A program made the translations under genes and the position numbers. Under the pieces are notes generated by a model. The model had not been told where the DNA came from, searched no databases, and saw nothing but the letters and a program-made list of their open reading frames with translations. Shown one piece after another: positions 18,597-28,276 of a stretch of DNA of 64,000 nucleotides. Within the stretch, counting starts at the first letter, position 1. Each line of letters starts with the position of its first letter. Source of the DNA: CAIVVT01 sp963838205 (GTDB taxonomy: Bacteria > Acidobacteriota > Terriglobia > Bryobacterales > Bryobacteraceae); the NCBI GenBank assembly GCA_963838205.1, contig CAWIQF010000021.1, positions 1 through 64,000 of the forward strand, written 5' to 3'.

Positions 18597-20993
18597 ATGC
18601 GTTACGGTTACTTCGACAACGATCGGCGGGAATACGTCATCGAGCGGCCCGACGTGCCGGTCTCCTGGACCAACTATCTGGGCATCAGGAATCTGTGCAC
18701 TGTGATCTCGCACAACGCCGGAGGCTACTCGTTCTACGAGAATGCCGAGCACAAGCGGATCACGCGTTTCCGCGCCAACGGCGTTCCGCTGGACCGGCCC
18801 GGACACTACGTCTATCTGCGGGATGACGAGAGCGGCGAGTATTGGTCGGTCTCCTGGCAGCCTGTTGGCAAGGATCTCGCCGCGGCCCGCTATGAATGCC
18901 GCCACGGTTTGTCCTACTCCCGGTTCCGCTGCGACTATCAGGGTCTCGAGGCCGAGCAACTGGTGTTCATTCCGCCCGACGATGACGTCGAGCTGTGGGA
19001 CGTCCGGATCAGGAACAGCGGCTCCACGAGGCGCACTCTCAGTGTCTTCGGGTACGTCGAATTCTCCTTCCACCACATCGAGATCGACAACCAGAACCTC
19101 CAGATGAGCCTCTACGCCAGCGGCTCCAGCTACCAAGACGGGGTCATCGAGTACGACTTTTACTACGAACCTTCGACCTTCCACTACTTCACGGCCAGCT
19201 TCGATCCCGACAGCTTCGACAGTATGCGCGACAGTTTCCTCGGCAGCTATCGCACGGAGACGAACCCGATCGCGGTCGAACAGGGCCGCTGCCACGGCAG
19301 TGTGGAACTGGGCGGCAACCACTGCGGCGCTTTGCACAAGCAGCTGATTCTCGACCCCGGGCAGGAGGTCCGCCTGGTGTTCATGCTGGGAGTCGGCGCG
19401 CGCGCTAAGGGCCAGGAGATCAGGGCGAAATACTCGAATCTATCCAAAGTGGACCAGGCCTTCGCCGATCTGAAGGCGTATTGGGACCGCAAGCTGGCCG
19501 TGTTCCAGTGTAAGACTCCCCACGAGGGGCTGAACACGATGGTCAACATCTGGACGCTATACCAGGCCGAGACTTGCGTCGTCTGGTCACGCTTTGCCTC
19601 GTTTATCGAAGTCGGCGGGCGCGTCGGGTTGGGTTATCGCGACACGTCGCAGGACGTGATGAGCGTCGTGCACACCAATCCCGATAAGTGCCGGCAGCGC
19701 ATTGTCGAATTGCTGCAAGCCCAGGTGAGCATGGGGTACGGGCTGCACCTGTTCGACCCCGACTGGTTCGACCCGGCGAAGCAGAATGCGCCTAAGTTCA
19801 AATCGCCGACCATCACGCCCGCGCCCGATCGCAAGAGCATGATTCACGGCCTGGCGGACACGTGTTCCGACGACGTGCTGTGGCTTGTCGTTTCGGTCTG
19901 CGAATATGTCAAGGAGACGGGCGACGTCGCGCTATTCGACGAGCTGATCCCGTTCGCCGACGAAGGCGTGGCGACGGTCTACGAGCACCTCAAGCGCACG
20001 CTCGATTTTTCTGCCGCCGAGGTCGGACCGACCGGCATCTGTAAGGGCCTCCGGGCGGACTGGAACGACTGCCTGAACCTGGGCGGCGGCGAAAGCGCCA
20101 TGGTGTCGTTCCTGCATCATTGGGCCTTGCGCGCCTTTGTGGAGGCGGCCCGGTACTTGGGCCGCGACGCAGACGTGGCGCACTACACGGCGCTAGCCGA
20201 CAAGGTCCGCGCGGCCTGCGAGCAGGAACTCTGGGACGGCGAGTGGTACCTGCGCGGCATCACCGCCAAGGGGCGCAAGATCGGATCGAAGGAGAACGCC
20301 GAGGGCCAGGTATTCCTGGAGAGCAACACCTGGGCGGTGGTTTCCGACGCGGCGCGGCGCGAGCGCGCCGAGCTTTGCATGGACTCGGTCGACGCTCATC
20401 TGTACTCGCCTTTCGGCATCCACCTGCTGTGGCCCGCGTTCACCAGGCCGGACGACGACATCGGCTTCGTGGGCCGCGTCTACCCGGGCATCAAGGAGAA
20501 TGCCGCCATCTTCAGCCACCCCAATCCCTGGGCGGTCATCGCCGAGTGCAAACTGGGCCGCGGCAATCGGGCCATGAAGTTCTACGACTCCTTGTTGCCT
20601 TGCAACCAGAACGACATGATTGAAATCCGCGAGGCCGAGCCGTATTCCTATTGCCAGTTCGTGATGGGCCGGGATCACACCGCCTTCGGGCGCGCCCGTC
20701 ATCCCTGGCTCACCGGCAGCGGCGGTTGGAACTATACCGCCGTGACGCGCTGGATCCTGGGCATCCGGCTGAGTTTTGACGCTCTGATCGTCAACCCCTG
20801 CATTCCCGGCGACTGGAAGCAGTTCGAGGTGACGCGACAATGGCGCAACGCCATCTTCCACATCACCGTGACCAACCCCAACGGGGTGCAACACGGCGTC
20901 CGGACGGTGACGCTGAATGGCCAACCGGTCGATGCGCCGATCCCACCGCAGCCGCCCGGCTCAGTCAACGAGATTGAAGTGCGAATGGGATGA
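18597..20993 (+). CDS. N,N'-diacetylchitobiose phosphorylase (GH94)
   Basis: 798 residues, the length of the family. The enzyme splits (GlcNAc)2 with phosphate into GlcNAc-1-phosphate and GlcNAc in the cytoplasm, saving one ATP. Sequence markers agree with the Vibrio chitobiose phosphorylase as I remember it, more than with cellobiose phosphorylase: MRYGYFDNDRREYVI, TVISHNAGGYSFYENAEHKR, DRPGHYVYLRDDESGEYWS, WSRFASFIEVGGRVGLGYRD. The catalytic acid is Asp491 in ADWNDCLNLGGGES. Phosphate-binding and C-terminal parts are intact (SHPNPWAVIAE, RDHTAFGRARHPWLTGSGGW). There is no signal peptide, fitting a cytoplasmic enzyme fed by the MFS permease upstream. Cellobiose or another beta-1,4 disaccharide remains possible, but the chitobiose reading is preferred. 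Confidence 0.88.
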   Translation: MRYGYFDNDRREYVIERPDVPVSWTNYLGIRNLCTVISHNAGGYSFYENAEHKRITRFRANGVPLDRPGHYVYLRDDESGEYWSVSWQPVGKDLAAARYECRHGLSYSRFRCDYQGLEAEQLVFIPPDDDVELWDVRIRNSGSTRRTLSVFGYVEFSFHHIEIDNQNLQMSLYASGSSYQDGVIEYDFYYEPSTFHYFTASFDPDSFDSMRDSFLGSYRTETNPIAVEQGRCHGSVELGGNHCGALHKQLILDPGQEVRLVFMLGVGARAKGQEIRAKYSNLSKVDQAFADLKAYWDRKLAVFQCKTPHEGLNTMVNIWTLYQAETCVVWSRFASFIEVGGRVGLGYRDTSQDVMSVVHTNPDKCRQRIVELLQAQVSMGYGLHLFDPDWFDPAKQNAPKFKSPTITPAPDRKSMIHGLADTCSDDVLWLVVSVCEYVKETGDVALFDELIPFADEGVATVYEHLKRTLDFSAAEVGPTGICKGLRADWNDCLNLGGGESAMVSFLHHWALRAFVEAARYLGRDADVAHYTALADKVRAACEQELWDGEWYLRGITAKGRKIGSKENAEGQVFLESNTWAVVSDAARRERAELCMDSVDAHLYSPFGIHLLWPAFTRPDDDIGFVGRVYPGIKENAAIFSHPNPWAVIAECKLGRGNRAMKFYDSLLPCNQNDMIEIREAEPYSYCQFVMGRDHTAFGRARHPWLTGSGGWNYTAVTRWILGIRLSFDALIVNPCIPGDWKQFEVTRQWRNAIFHITVTNPNGVQHGVRTVTLNGQPVDAPIPPQPPGSVNEIEVRMG

Positions 20994-21484
20994 GCCGGCT
21001 TGCCGGCGGACGGCATCGCGGGCACTGCTGCGATCTCTGGCGCGGGCTCGAACCGCGGGGGACGCAAATGAAAATAGCTTCCGCATCTCTACGATGGGGA
21101 AGCCATAGACCTGGTGCGGGGGGCCTTGTTCCTTCCTAGCACACCGAAAACAAGTAAGTTATACATAACACAGAAAATCCAAAACGCCAAGAGCCCCGAG
21201 AGTACTCCGCCAGGTCACACCACGAATCACACGAACCTTCAGACCCATCCAAGCGTCGCCAAACTCGCCGGTGGCGACCTTGAGAAGGAGCCTGCCGAGC
21301 GATGAGCCTAAGAGCTACTCGCCCTTGCTCCACCCGCATTGGTGTGAGTACCGAACCTGCTCATCTGCGCCCGCAAGAATGACTGCCGGCCCCGTGCCGT
21401 CTTTCAACCGGTTTGGCCTTTCGGATTGGCGTCAGGTTTCGAGCTTCCGCGCAGGTCTCAGCACACTTGTCTAACCTCCGCGTT
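20994..21484. other. Intergenic region without recognisable genes
   Basis: About 490 bases between two convergent genes. Part of it (21140-21240) is A-rich and unlike the neighbours. Two similar short strings, TCAGCACACTTG (21448-21459) and TCAGCACACCTG (21486-21497), lie at the right edge and overlap the end of the isomerase-like gene. No terminator with a T run, RNA gene or coding signal was seen. Confidence 0.4.
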
Positions 21485-22927
21485 TCAGCACACCTGAGTA
21501 ACATCCATGTCCAGCAACCGGCCGAGCTTGGATATCTTGGCGGCGATGTGTCCCGCGCCGACCGCGCAATGGTGGGCCGGCCCTTCCGCGCTCCAGTTCT
21601 CGATGAACCGGCGTGTGCCAATAGGAAACCGGTAGCGGCTGTTGGTGTTTCCAATTTCGAGGATCGGTCCGGCCACCGATTCGCCTTCGGCGACCAGCAG
21701 CTTGATCGTGCCGCCAACGCATTCCACTACGGACAGCAAGGTCACGGGTCCGTTCTTAACCGACATCTCGACCGACAAACCGGTACCGACTTTGCCGTGA
21801 TAAACACCCAGGCTCCGTACTTTCGTCTTGCCCTCGGCGATGGCAATATGGCCCGGACCGTCGTGTCCCATAATCACGACATCGTCGCGGAAATCGGTGG
21901 CGTAGAATTCGGTGAACGACCCGCCGGCCCCGAACGACTCCATGATCTTCATGGCCTGAGCGTTCTTGACTTCGTATTCGCCGGCGACGGGAATGCCGCG
22001 CGCCGTCAGCAGGCTCGCGCCCAGAATAATGGAGCTGACAGCGTCCTCGTTTTCCGGAATGCCGACACCGTTGTAGAAGTAGGCCAGCGAGCCGAGCGCG
22101 TGGTTCTCGACCATGCGGTCGAGCGCTACCGAAGTGCTCGCGGCCCGCCGCAGCTCGGCGGCCGGGCAATCCGGCTGCACCTCGAATGCTTCGCGGAATG
22201 CTGCGACCCGGGCTTCGATTTCGCCTTCGGAAACGGCGCGCCGCAACGCCGCCAGCTCATCCACCTCAACGAATTCGATGTGCCCGCCGAAACCCGCGCA
22301 CTGCCGCGTCAGGTCCGAGTAAATGTCGAGCATGCCGCCGTAATAGTGGCCCATCACCCCCAGCCGGTTATGCTCCATGATGAACGCCACGCGTGCCGCC
22401 GCGAGCCATGCGGAGATTTCGCCTGACGACGCGGGGTCGTTCTCGAGCATGCCGGTCACCTGAAAGAACGGAATGCGGCAGCGGCGGAAGAGGTTCGCGA
22501 TTTCGGGCACGGAGCAGGCCTGGCACCAACTGAGCCACTCGCCCGTCATCGCCCCGCGGTCGCGCGACGCATTGAAAGTCGCGTAGTCGATCGCTTCACC
22601 TGGCGAGAGATTCAGGATGATCACCGGGACCTTGGCGCGGCGCACCACCGGCAACACCGTGGAGGACAAAGCGTAGGTCGAGACATGCAGAAAAATCAGA
22701 TCGACGTCCGCTTCGCGAAAGCGGTGCCCCGCCGCCAGAGCCTTCTCCGGCGTGTCGATGAGACCCAGATTGACGACCGTCACATCGGCGCGCGCTAGTT
22801 GCGCGGCGACCTGTTTGTTATAGCCCCCTAACTTGTCTTTAAGGCCGCCGAATTGAGGCCAGTACGCGTCCGTGCCGATGCTGAAGAGGCCTACGCGGAG
22901 ATCCCGCCGTGGTGTTTGGTCCGTCAT
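21485..22927 (-). CDS. L-arabinose/L-fucose isomerase-family protein
   Basis: 480-residue member of the ketol-isomerase fold family that includes L-arabinose and L-fucose isomerases. The N terminus RDLRVGLFSIGTDAYWPQF and the segment VDLIFLHVSTYALSSTVLPV resemble the first domain. NALGSLAYFYNGVGIPENED-like sequence (around residues 275-295) and FGAGGSFTEFYATDF carry the acidic and histidine positions used for metal binding, though I cannot confirm each ligand. MGHDGPGHIAIAEGK supplies a conserved His segment. No signal peptide. Members of this family in Acidobacteria are often annotated as fucose isomerase-like without tested substrate; nearby alpha-fucosidases make fucose or another deoxysugar plausible. 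It is followed upstream by the GH2 gene on the same strand. Confidence 0.75.
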   Translation of the reverse strand: MTDQTPRRDLRVGLFSIGTDAYWPQFGGLKDKLGGYNKQVAAQLARADVTVVNLGLIDTPEKALAAGHRFREADVDLIFLHVSTYALSSTVLPVVRRAKVPVIILNLSPGEAIDYATFNASRDRGAMTGEWLSWCQACSVPEIANLFRRCRIPFFQVTGMLENDPASSGEISAWLAAARVAFIMEHNRLGVMGHYYGGMLDIYSDLTRQCAGFGGHIEFVEVDELAALRRAVSEGEIEARVAAFREAFEVQPDCPAAELRRAASTSVALDRMVENHALGSLAYFYNGVGIPENEDAVSSIILGASLLTARGIPVAGEYEVKNAQAMKIMESFGAGGSFTEFYATDFRDDVVIMGHDGPGHIAIAEGKTKVRSLGVYHGKVGTGLSVEMSVKNGPVTLLSVVECVGGTIKLLVAEGESVAGPILEIGNTNSRYRFPIGTRRFIENWSAEGPAHHCAVGAGHIAAKISKLGRLLDMDVTQVC

Positions 22928-23015
22928 GGAATTGGTGAGTCCAGCCTACTTGAGTAAACAGATCCTCGCAAGGAGGACAACCGCGCGCAACGTCCTTCGG
23001 ACACCGAGTAAGCCC

Positions 23016-25670
23016 TCAGTGCCGGACGCCGGAAACGTTCCAGCCGTCCACCTGCACGACGGGCTTGCCTTTACCCAGATCCGCGGCGTGGTAGGTAGCC
23101 GTCACGGTACGCTTCTCGCCCGGTAGCAGCGCGAAGTAGTTGTCCTCCCACAGCACCGGCAGAATCTCGGCAGCCCGCGGCGGTGCGTCGGGATCCACGT
23201 CGCCTTCTTCGCCCCGGCTTACTTTCAGGTGTACGGAGAAGGCCAAACTCTTTGACGGATTCTCTACAGTCACGCGCGTGATGCCCTGCGCTCCTTGCAC
23301 TTCCGATTGCACATGGTAGTTTACCGGCACGTGGGGCAGGGTATTCAAGGCCGTCATGTCGGCGTAGCTTTTAGTCGGCGTCACCCACCATGTCGTTTTG
23401 TCCCAATCCAGTTCCTCGGGCTTGGTCGACAGCCAGTAGAAGTTAGTACTGACGGTCTTCCCCGCGGAATCGGCCAGCGCCAGTCTTACAAAGTAGGTGC
23501 TCGACAAACTCGCGAGCGCCGGTACGCTCAGGACGCGCGTGGAGGTATCCTGAGTCACGTCGACGCGCGCCTCCTGGTGCCACTTCTCGCTCATGTCGAG
23601 GTTGTAAACCCAGGCTTTCGCCGTCATTCCCGGGAACGCCTGATAGAAGGAATTGACCACTACGATCGAGCGGTCGTCGTAGCTGTATTGAATGTGCAGC
23701 GGTTCATTCGCTTTCTTCGCGCCGAAGTAACTGCCGCCCGGCCGCAGATACCAGTCGTACAAGTGCCAGATCATCGACGGCCAGGCGTTATTGGCCATCC
23801 ACTGGATCACGCCCGTCGAGATATACTTGTTGCGCCCGAAAGCCTCGAACATTGCACGTTGGCTCTCATAGGCCAGCACCTGCGCTTTGCGGGCGTATTC
23901 CTCCAGGTTGTCCGGCTTTCCGTAGCGCGCGTTCAGCGCCTCGGTGAAGACGTGCAGGTCGCGGAACGGGCCGCCCCCGGCGTGATAGTCCCAGGCGGAG
24001 TTGATGGGCCACAATTTGTCCTCCGGAAGCATCGCGCGGATACTTTCGATAGGAGGTACGGACGGCCCCGGGCCTGTTTCAGTAATGAAGCCGAATGCGC
24101 CGCCGTTCTTTGTGTCCAGCAGCCAGTAGCTGGGCGCGACATATTCGTAGGGACCGGTCATCTTGAGCCCGGTCTCACCGCTGACCTCGGTGGGCTTCTG
24201 CGTGGCCGACGATTGATAGGGATTCGGCCAGTTGAGCTCCTTGAGAATCTCGATATAACGCTGCTCCACCTGCGCTACCGGAGGATTATCGCTGCCGTTG
24301 AGCCAGTCGAAGACCGACGGGTGGCTGCGCAAACGCCGGATCTGATCGCGCAGCGACTCAGCAGCGATCGAATGGTCCACATCCTTCCAGTTGGCCCATT
24401 TCTCCCAGTGATCGCAGCAACACCAGCCGGTCAGTACCAGGATGCCCATCTCGTCGGTCAGCTCGAAGAAATGGTCGTTCTCCAGTTTGCCTTCCATGCG
24501 CACCGCGTTCAGGTTCATGTCGCGGACATAGTTCAACTCCTCGGCCTGGCGCTCGGGCGACGACCGTAACAGCATGTCGAAGGTATAACCTGCTCCTCGG
24601 ATGAGGATGTTCTTTCCATTGATCTGAAAGACGCGGTGGTTCTGCGCATCGAGCTTCGAGGTCACCTCGCGGATACCGAATTTCATCGCGTACCGATCCG
24701 ATATGGCCCCGCCCGTTTCGAACTGGAGCTGCAATGGGTATAGGTTCTGCGGCCCGACCTGCACCGGCCACCACAGCCGCGGATGGTCGATCTTCAATTG
24801 CGCGAAGCCGGCGGGTGCGAAGGTGACGACGCGCGTTTCGCCCGGCGCCAGTTCCACTGACTGCGAGAAACTTAGCGCCTCGATGGTTCCCTGCAACGTT
24901 CCGCTCACCGCGCGCTGGGTGCCGTTGCGCAGTTCGGCCGTGACCGTGAGCTCGGCCTTATCGGTGGCGGGCAGATTCAGCCGCGTGATCACCTGCGGGA
25001 ATCGGATCGCCACCGGGCCCGTGGCGTCCACGTGCACGTCGCGCCACAGCCCCATGCCTTTGTCGGGAGCGGCCGGATTCCAATCGACGAACGTGATACC
25101 GAGGTCATCCGCTTCTGGCGGGAAAATCTCTACCGCCAGACAGTTCTTCACGCCGGCCTGCACCACTCCGGTGACATTGAATTCGAAGAGCCGCCACGCG
25201 CCCGCCATCTTGTCCGACTGGGCGATCTGATGCCCGTTCAGCCAGACATTGGCCCGGTAGTTGATGCCGTCGAAGCGCAGCCACAGCGTCTTGTCGCGAT
25301 AAGTATCCGGTGCCGTGAATTCCGTACGGAACCACCACGACTGGCGGAACGGGCTCTCCGGCGGCATGGGCAAGTTCGAGAAGTTGGCGGCAATGGGATA
25401 AGTCGTGCCCGGGATGGCGCGCAGGTTCATGCCGGTGTAAGGGTCGGCGTAAACCTGGTTGCGCACCAGCGCGCTGACGACCGTGGAGGGCATCGTCGCC
25501 TTGTACCAGTCGCGGGCCGGAAAGCCCGGTGTCGACACGTTTGCGGCCGTGTCTCGAACCGCCGACGACGGTTGGATCGACCAACCCTCGCGCAACAACA
25601 GTTTCTCATTCTGGGCGTAGGCGGCCGATGCCGCCAGCGCGATCAGCACCAGGCAGGTTATCTTCTTCAT
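23016..25670 (-). CDS. Exo-beta-D-glucosaminidase (GH2), secreted
   Basis: 884 residues with a Sec signal (KKITCLVLIALAASAAYA). The GH2 layout is sugar-binding domain, Ig-like domain, TIM barrel and C-terminal beta domains. The match is to the CsxA-type exo-glucosaminidase branch: VDWNPAAPDKGMGLWRDV near residue 195, the unusual acid/base in LNGSDN (Asp461, instead of the NE of ordinary GH2), and the nucleophile in ITETGPGPSVP (Glu531). WCCCDHWEKWANW is another branch marker. The enzyme removes GlcN from the non-reducing end of chitosan oligomers (EC 3.2.1.165). It fits with the chitobiose phosphorylase 2 kb away as chitin/chitosan breakdown. A mannosidase of the same GH2 branch is the main alternative. 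Confidence 0.86.
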   Translation of the reverse strand: MKKITCLVLIALAASAAYAQNEKLLLREGWSIQPSSAVRDTAANVSTPGFPARDWYKATMPSTVVSALVRNQVYADPYTGMNLRAIPGTTYPIAANFSNLPMPPESPFRQSWWFRTEFTAPDTYRDKTLWLRFDGINYRANVWLNGHQIAQSDKMAGAWRLFEFNVTGVVQAGVKNCLAVEIFPPEADDLGITFVDWNPAAPDKGMGLWRDVHVDATGPVAIRFPQVITRLNLPATDKAELTVTAELRNGTQRAVSGTLQGTIEALSFSQSVELAPGETRVVTFAPAGFAQLKIDHPRLWWPVQVGPQNLYPLQLQFETGGAISDRYAMKFGIREVTSKLDAQNHRVFQINGKNILIRGAGYTFDMLLRSSPERQAEELNYVRDMNLNAVRMEGKLENDHFFELTDEMGILVLTGWCCCDHWEKWANWKDVDHSIAAESLRDQIRRLRSHPSVFDWLNGSDNPPVAQVEQRYIEILKELNWPNPYQSSATQKPTEVSGETGLKMTGPYEYVAPSYWLLDTKNGGAFGFITETGPGPSVPPIESIRAMLPEDKLWPINSAWDYHAGGGPFRDLHVFTEALNARYGKPDNLEEYARKAQVLAYESQRAMFEAFGRNKYISTGVIQWMANNAWPSMIWHLYDWYLRPGGSYFGAKKANEPLHIQYSYDDRSIVVVNSFYQAFPGMTAKAWVYNLDMSEKWHQEARVDVTQDTSTRVLSVPALASLSSTYFVRLALADSAGKTVSTNFYWLSTKPEELDWDKTTWWVTPTKSYADMTALNTLPHVPVNYHVQSEVQGAQGITRVTVENPSKSLAFSVHLKVSRGEEGDVDPDAPPRAAEILPVLWEDNYFALLPGEKRTVTATYHAADLGKGKPVVQVDGWNVSGVRH

Positions 25671-25910
25671 AAGCAGCTAGCCTCATGATAGTCCCAGTCG
25701 CGACGCCGGCTGCGCGGTCCACGCATCGCCTCTCGCTCGCGCTCGGAAAACTCGGATGAGAGACGGCTGAAGTCCACACGATGCAGTAGATGCAGTGCTT
25801 GGATAGCGAGGGGAGTGCGCGGCCAGGAGAGAGATGTCAGTCCCCGATATTCGCGGGCGGCTTTAGCGGAGGACCGCCGGGCGGAAAGCTACGACTGTGA
25901 GACATGCAGG

Positions 25911-27098
25911 TTAACGTCCCAGGAGGCTCTGCATGACCGTGAGGAACGGTCTGGCAAACGCCACGCTGACACTTAGGCTCACAAAAAGCGGTGGCGCCAG
26001 GGCGATCCACTTTTTGCGAGAGACGGCCTCGATCATGACCCACAACAGCAGCGGCGAAACAGGACGCCCGAAACCAAATGCCTCGATCATGTGACTCGGC
26101 GAGCAGAGCACAACTGCCAGGGCGGCGAAGAAACCGACGCATAGAGTCGCGGGCCCCAGGCGGCGCTCGAGGAGCCAGCGCACAGCCAGGATCATGCTGA
26201 TAGCCAGACCCAGCACGGCGAGAAAGTCGGTGACTCGCATCAACAACTGCACGAGCGGATCGGGGAACGGCCGGAACCAAAACAGGCGCCGCAAGATGCC
26301 CCAGACCGGAAATCCGAACATCAATGCCGGGCCATCAGGCGGCAGCCGCGCGGCCAGGTACCCATACCAGGCGATTGCCGGGATGCCGCTCGAAGCAAAC
26401 CAGGCGGCCTGGCGCCAGTCGCGGCGCAACAATCGATCCGCCACCAATGCGGCGACGAGCAGCAGGCCTGTTTCGCGTGTGAGGGCAGCCAGCAGCGCCA
26501 GCACCCAGACACGGGTCCAGCGCTGCTCTTCGCAGTACAACAGGAATCCGGCAAACAAAGCCGTGAGCGGCCCGTCCGTCAGCATGCGGTCGAAGGAAGC
26601 TAACGTAGCGGGGAGAATCACAAACAGCAATCCCCACAGCGGAGAACGGCCACGGCGCGCCAGCAACCGTGCGCACCAGAACGTGCCCAGCCCCAGGAAG
26701 AGCAACTCCAAAGCGATATATGCACCGTCTATCCAATCGCGCTGCCCAAAGCCGAATGACCAGGCCGCCAGCGGAACCAGAAGCCGGCGGCACCAGCGTT
26801 GCGGCACGTCCACCATATAGCGGTAGTAGCCCTTTTGGAGCGACGGATCGTGTGCCAGGAATCTGTAGAATTGGCCATCGTAGCCGTGGCCTTCAAAACG
26901 ATACGTTCCCGCATCCAGATCGGGCGGCACTCGAAGCGCTGTGCCGGTGCAGAATAGCGCTGTCCAGTTGCCGTCGCACGCGTAGTGGATTCGAGCGGCG
27001 GTCCAGGCAAAAACCACGAGCGCCGACAGAAGCGCCACCCCTGCGCAAGCGCCGCGATTGGCGCCCGGACGAGAAGCTGTGGACGCAGCCATGAGCAT
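25911..27098 (-). CDS. Multispanning membrane protein, glycosyltransferase-like
   Basis: 395-residue protein with about nine hydrophobic helices. The first extracytoplasmic loop carries YRFEGHGYDGQFYRFLAHDP and RYMVDVPQRWCRRLLVPLAAW. The GYDGQFYRYLAxDP pattern followed by RxRRxLVPxLAW is a recurring signature of bacterial GT-C-like proteins in surface glycan formation. The acidic pair needed for GT-C catalysis would lie in the first loop; D residues are present but I cannot assign one. ATG 27098 and ATG 27092 are equally possible starts. It stands alone between the GH2 gene and the IS630 element. No substrate can be given. Confidence 0.65.
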   Translation of the reverse strand: MLMAASTASRPGANRGACAGVALLSALVVFAWTAARIHYACDGNWTALFCTGTALRVPPDLDAGTYRFEGHGYDGQFYRFLAHDPSLQKGYYRYMVDVPQRWCRRLLVPLAAWSFGFGQRDWIDGAYIALELLFLGLGTFWCARLLARRGRSPLWGLLFVILPATLASFDRMLTDGPLTALFAGFLLYCEEQRWTRVWVLALLAALTRETGLLLVAALVADRLLRRDWRQAAWFASSGIPAIAWYGYLAARLPPDGPALMFGFPVWGILRRLFWFRPFPDPLVQLLMRVTDFLAVLGLAISMILAVRWLLERRLGPATLCVGFFAALAVVLCSPSHMIEAFGFGRPVSPLLLWVMIEAVSRKKWIALAPPLFVSLSVSVAFARPFLTVMQSLLGR

Positions 27099-27156
27099 GC
27101 ATTATAGCCTCGGAGAGGGCAGCGTTGTCCGCAACGCAAAGACTCAAACCGGGCAG

Positions 27157-28224
27157 CTAGTGGCCTGTCGCAGAGAGATCGTTAGTACGCATGCGGCGGG
27201 AGGGGTCTGAGTACTTCCACTGGATGGGCCGCGCGTGAGCGGAGTAGGCGTTGATGTAGCGGCGCAGTTTGCGAGCCAGATCGGGGACCGAAGTGAAGAT
27301 GCCGCGGGCGATGACTTCCCGCTCGATCTTGCCGAACCAGAGTTCGACCTGATTCAGCCACGAAGAATAGGTCGGCGTGAAGTGGAGTTGGACGCGGGGA
27401 TGTGCGGCCAGGAATTCCCGGACGGCCTGAGTCTTGTGGGCCGAGAGGTTGTCGAGAATAATGTGGATCTCCTGCTGCGGCCGGCACTCCGCCACGACCT
27501 GCCCCAGGAAGGCGACGAACTCTTGGCTGGTGTGGCGCGCGGCGGTCTTCCCCATGACTTTGCCGGTCTTGGTGTCCAGCGCCGCATACAGCGACAGCGT
27601 GCCGTGGCGGTAGTACTCAAAACCATGGCGCTCGGCGCGGCCGGGCGATAGCGGCAGCACCGGGTCAAGCCGGTCCAGGGCCTGAATCGCGGTCTTCTCA
27701 TCGACACAGAACACGGCTGCGTGCTGCGGCGGGTTCAGGTAGAGTCCGATGATGTCGGCCGCCTTGGCTTCGAAGTTGGGATCGTTGGAGGCCATATAGC
27801 GTTCCAGACGATGCGGCTTCAATCCGGCTTCCTTCCACACACGGTGCACCGCATCCTTGCTGACGCCGAGAACGGCCGCCAGTTTGCGGCAGCTCCAGTG
27901 CGTCGAGTGATCGGCGGGCCTCTTGCGGGTGGCAGCGAGGATCTTCGCGCGTAGGGCGGGCGTCAGGACGGTCGGCTTCTGGCCCGGATGATAGGTGTCC
28001 AGGCCGTCAACGCCATCCGCCAGGAAGCGCTCTTTCCAGCGGCTGATGGTCGGTGCAGTGGTATCGAGTCGTTGCTTGATCGTGCTGAAGGAGGCGCCCT
28101 CGGCCAGCAGCAGGATCAACTTGGCGCGGAAGACGTAGCCGGCGGGCAGGGACCGGGATTGGGCGATCGCGGTCAGTTCGGCCGACTGTTCAGCGGTGAG
28201 GAGCAGAGCGGTGCGGGTCGCCAC
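27157..28224 (-). CDS. IS630-family transposase (DDE)
   Basis: 355-residue transposase with N-terminal helix-turn-helix (FSTIKQRLDTTAPTISRWKERF) and the IS630/Tc1 DDE core: first Asp in FCVDEKTAIQ, second in HIILDNLSAHK, third acidic residue in SSWLNQVELWFGKIE. All three catalytic positions are present and the frame is intact, so the element may be active. The gene fills almost the whole element. Its last five residues are encoded inside the left terminal inverted repeat, and its stop codon TAG (27157-27159) is formed by the TA target duplication plus one base of flanking DNA. Confidence 0.95.
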   Translation of the reverse strand: MATRTALLLTAEQSAELTAIAQSRSLPAGYVFRAKLILLLAEGASFSTIKQRLDTTAPTISRWKERFLADGVDGLDTYHPGQKPTVLTPALRAKILAATRKRPADHSTHWSCRKLAAVLGVSKDAVHRVWKEAGLKPHRLERYMASNDPNFEAKAADIIGLYLNPPQHAAVFCVDEKTAIQALDRLDPVLPLSPGRAERHGFEYYRHGTLSLYAALDTKTGKVMGKTAARHTSQEFVAFLGQVVAECRPQQEIHIILDNLSAHKTQAVREFLAAHPRVQLHFTPTYSSWLNQVELWFGKIEREVIARGIFTSVPDLARKLRRYINAYSAHARPIQWKYSDPSRRMRTNDLSATGH

Positions 28225-28276
28225 AATTGTATTGACGCACGCTCGCTAGTAATGGTTACTCTGCGACAGGCCACTA
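27158..28276. mobile_element. IS630-family insertion sequence with TA target duplication
   Basis: The element proper is 27160-28274 (1115 bp). Its ends are perfect 16-base inverted repeats: GTGGCCTGTCGCAGAG at 27160-27175, and its reverse complement at 28259-28274. The repeats continue imperfectly inwards for about ten more bases. TA is duplicated at 27158-27159 and 28275-28276, the hallmark of IS630/Tc1 insertion. Only one copy is present in the window. It sits between the membrane protein gene and the GH30 gene and interrupts no recognisable ORF. Confidence 0.97.
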
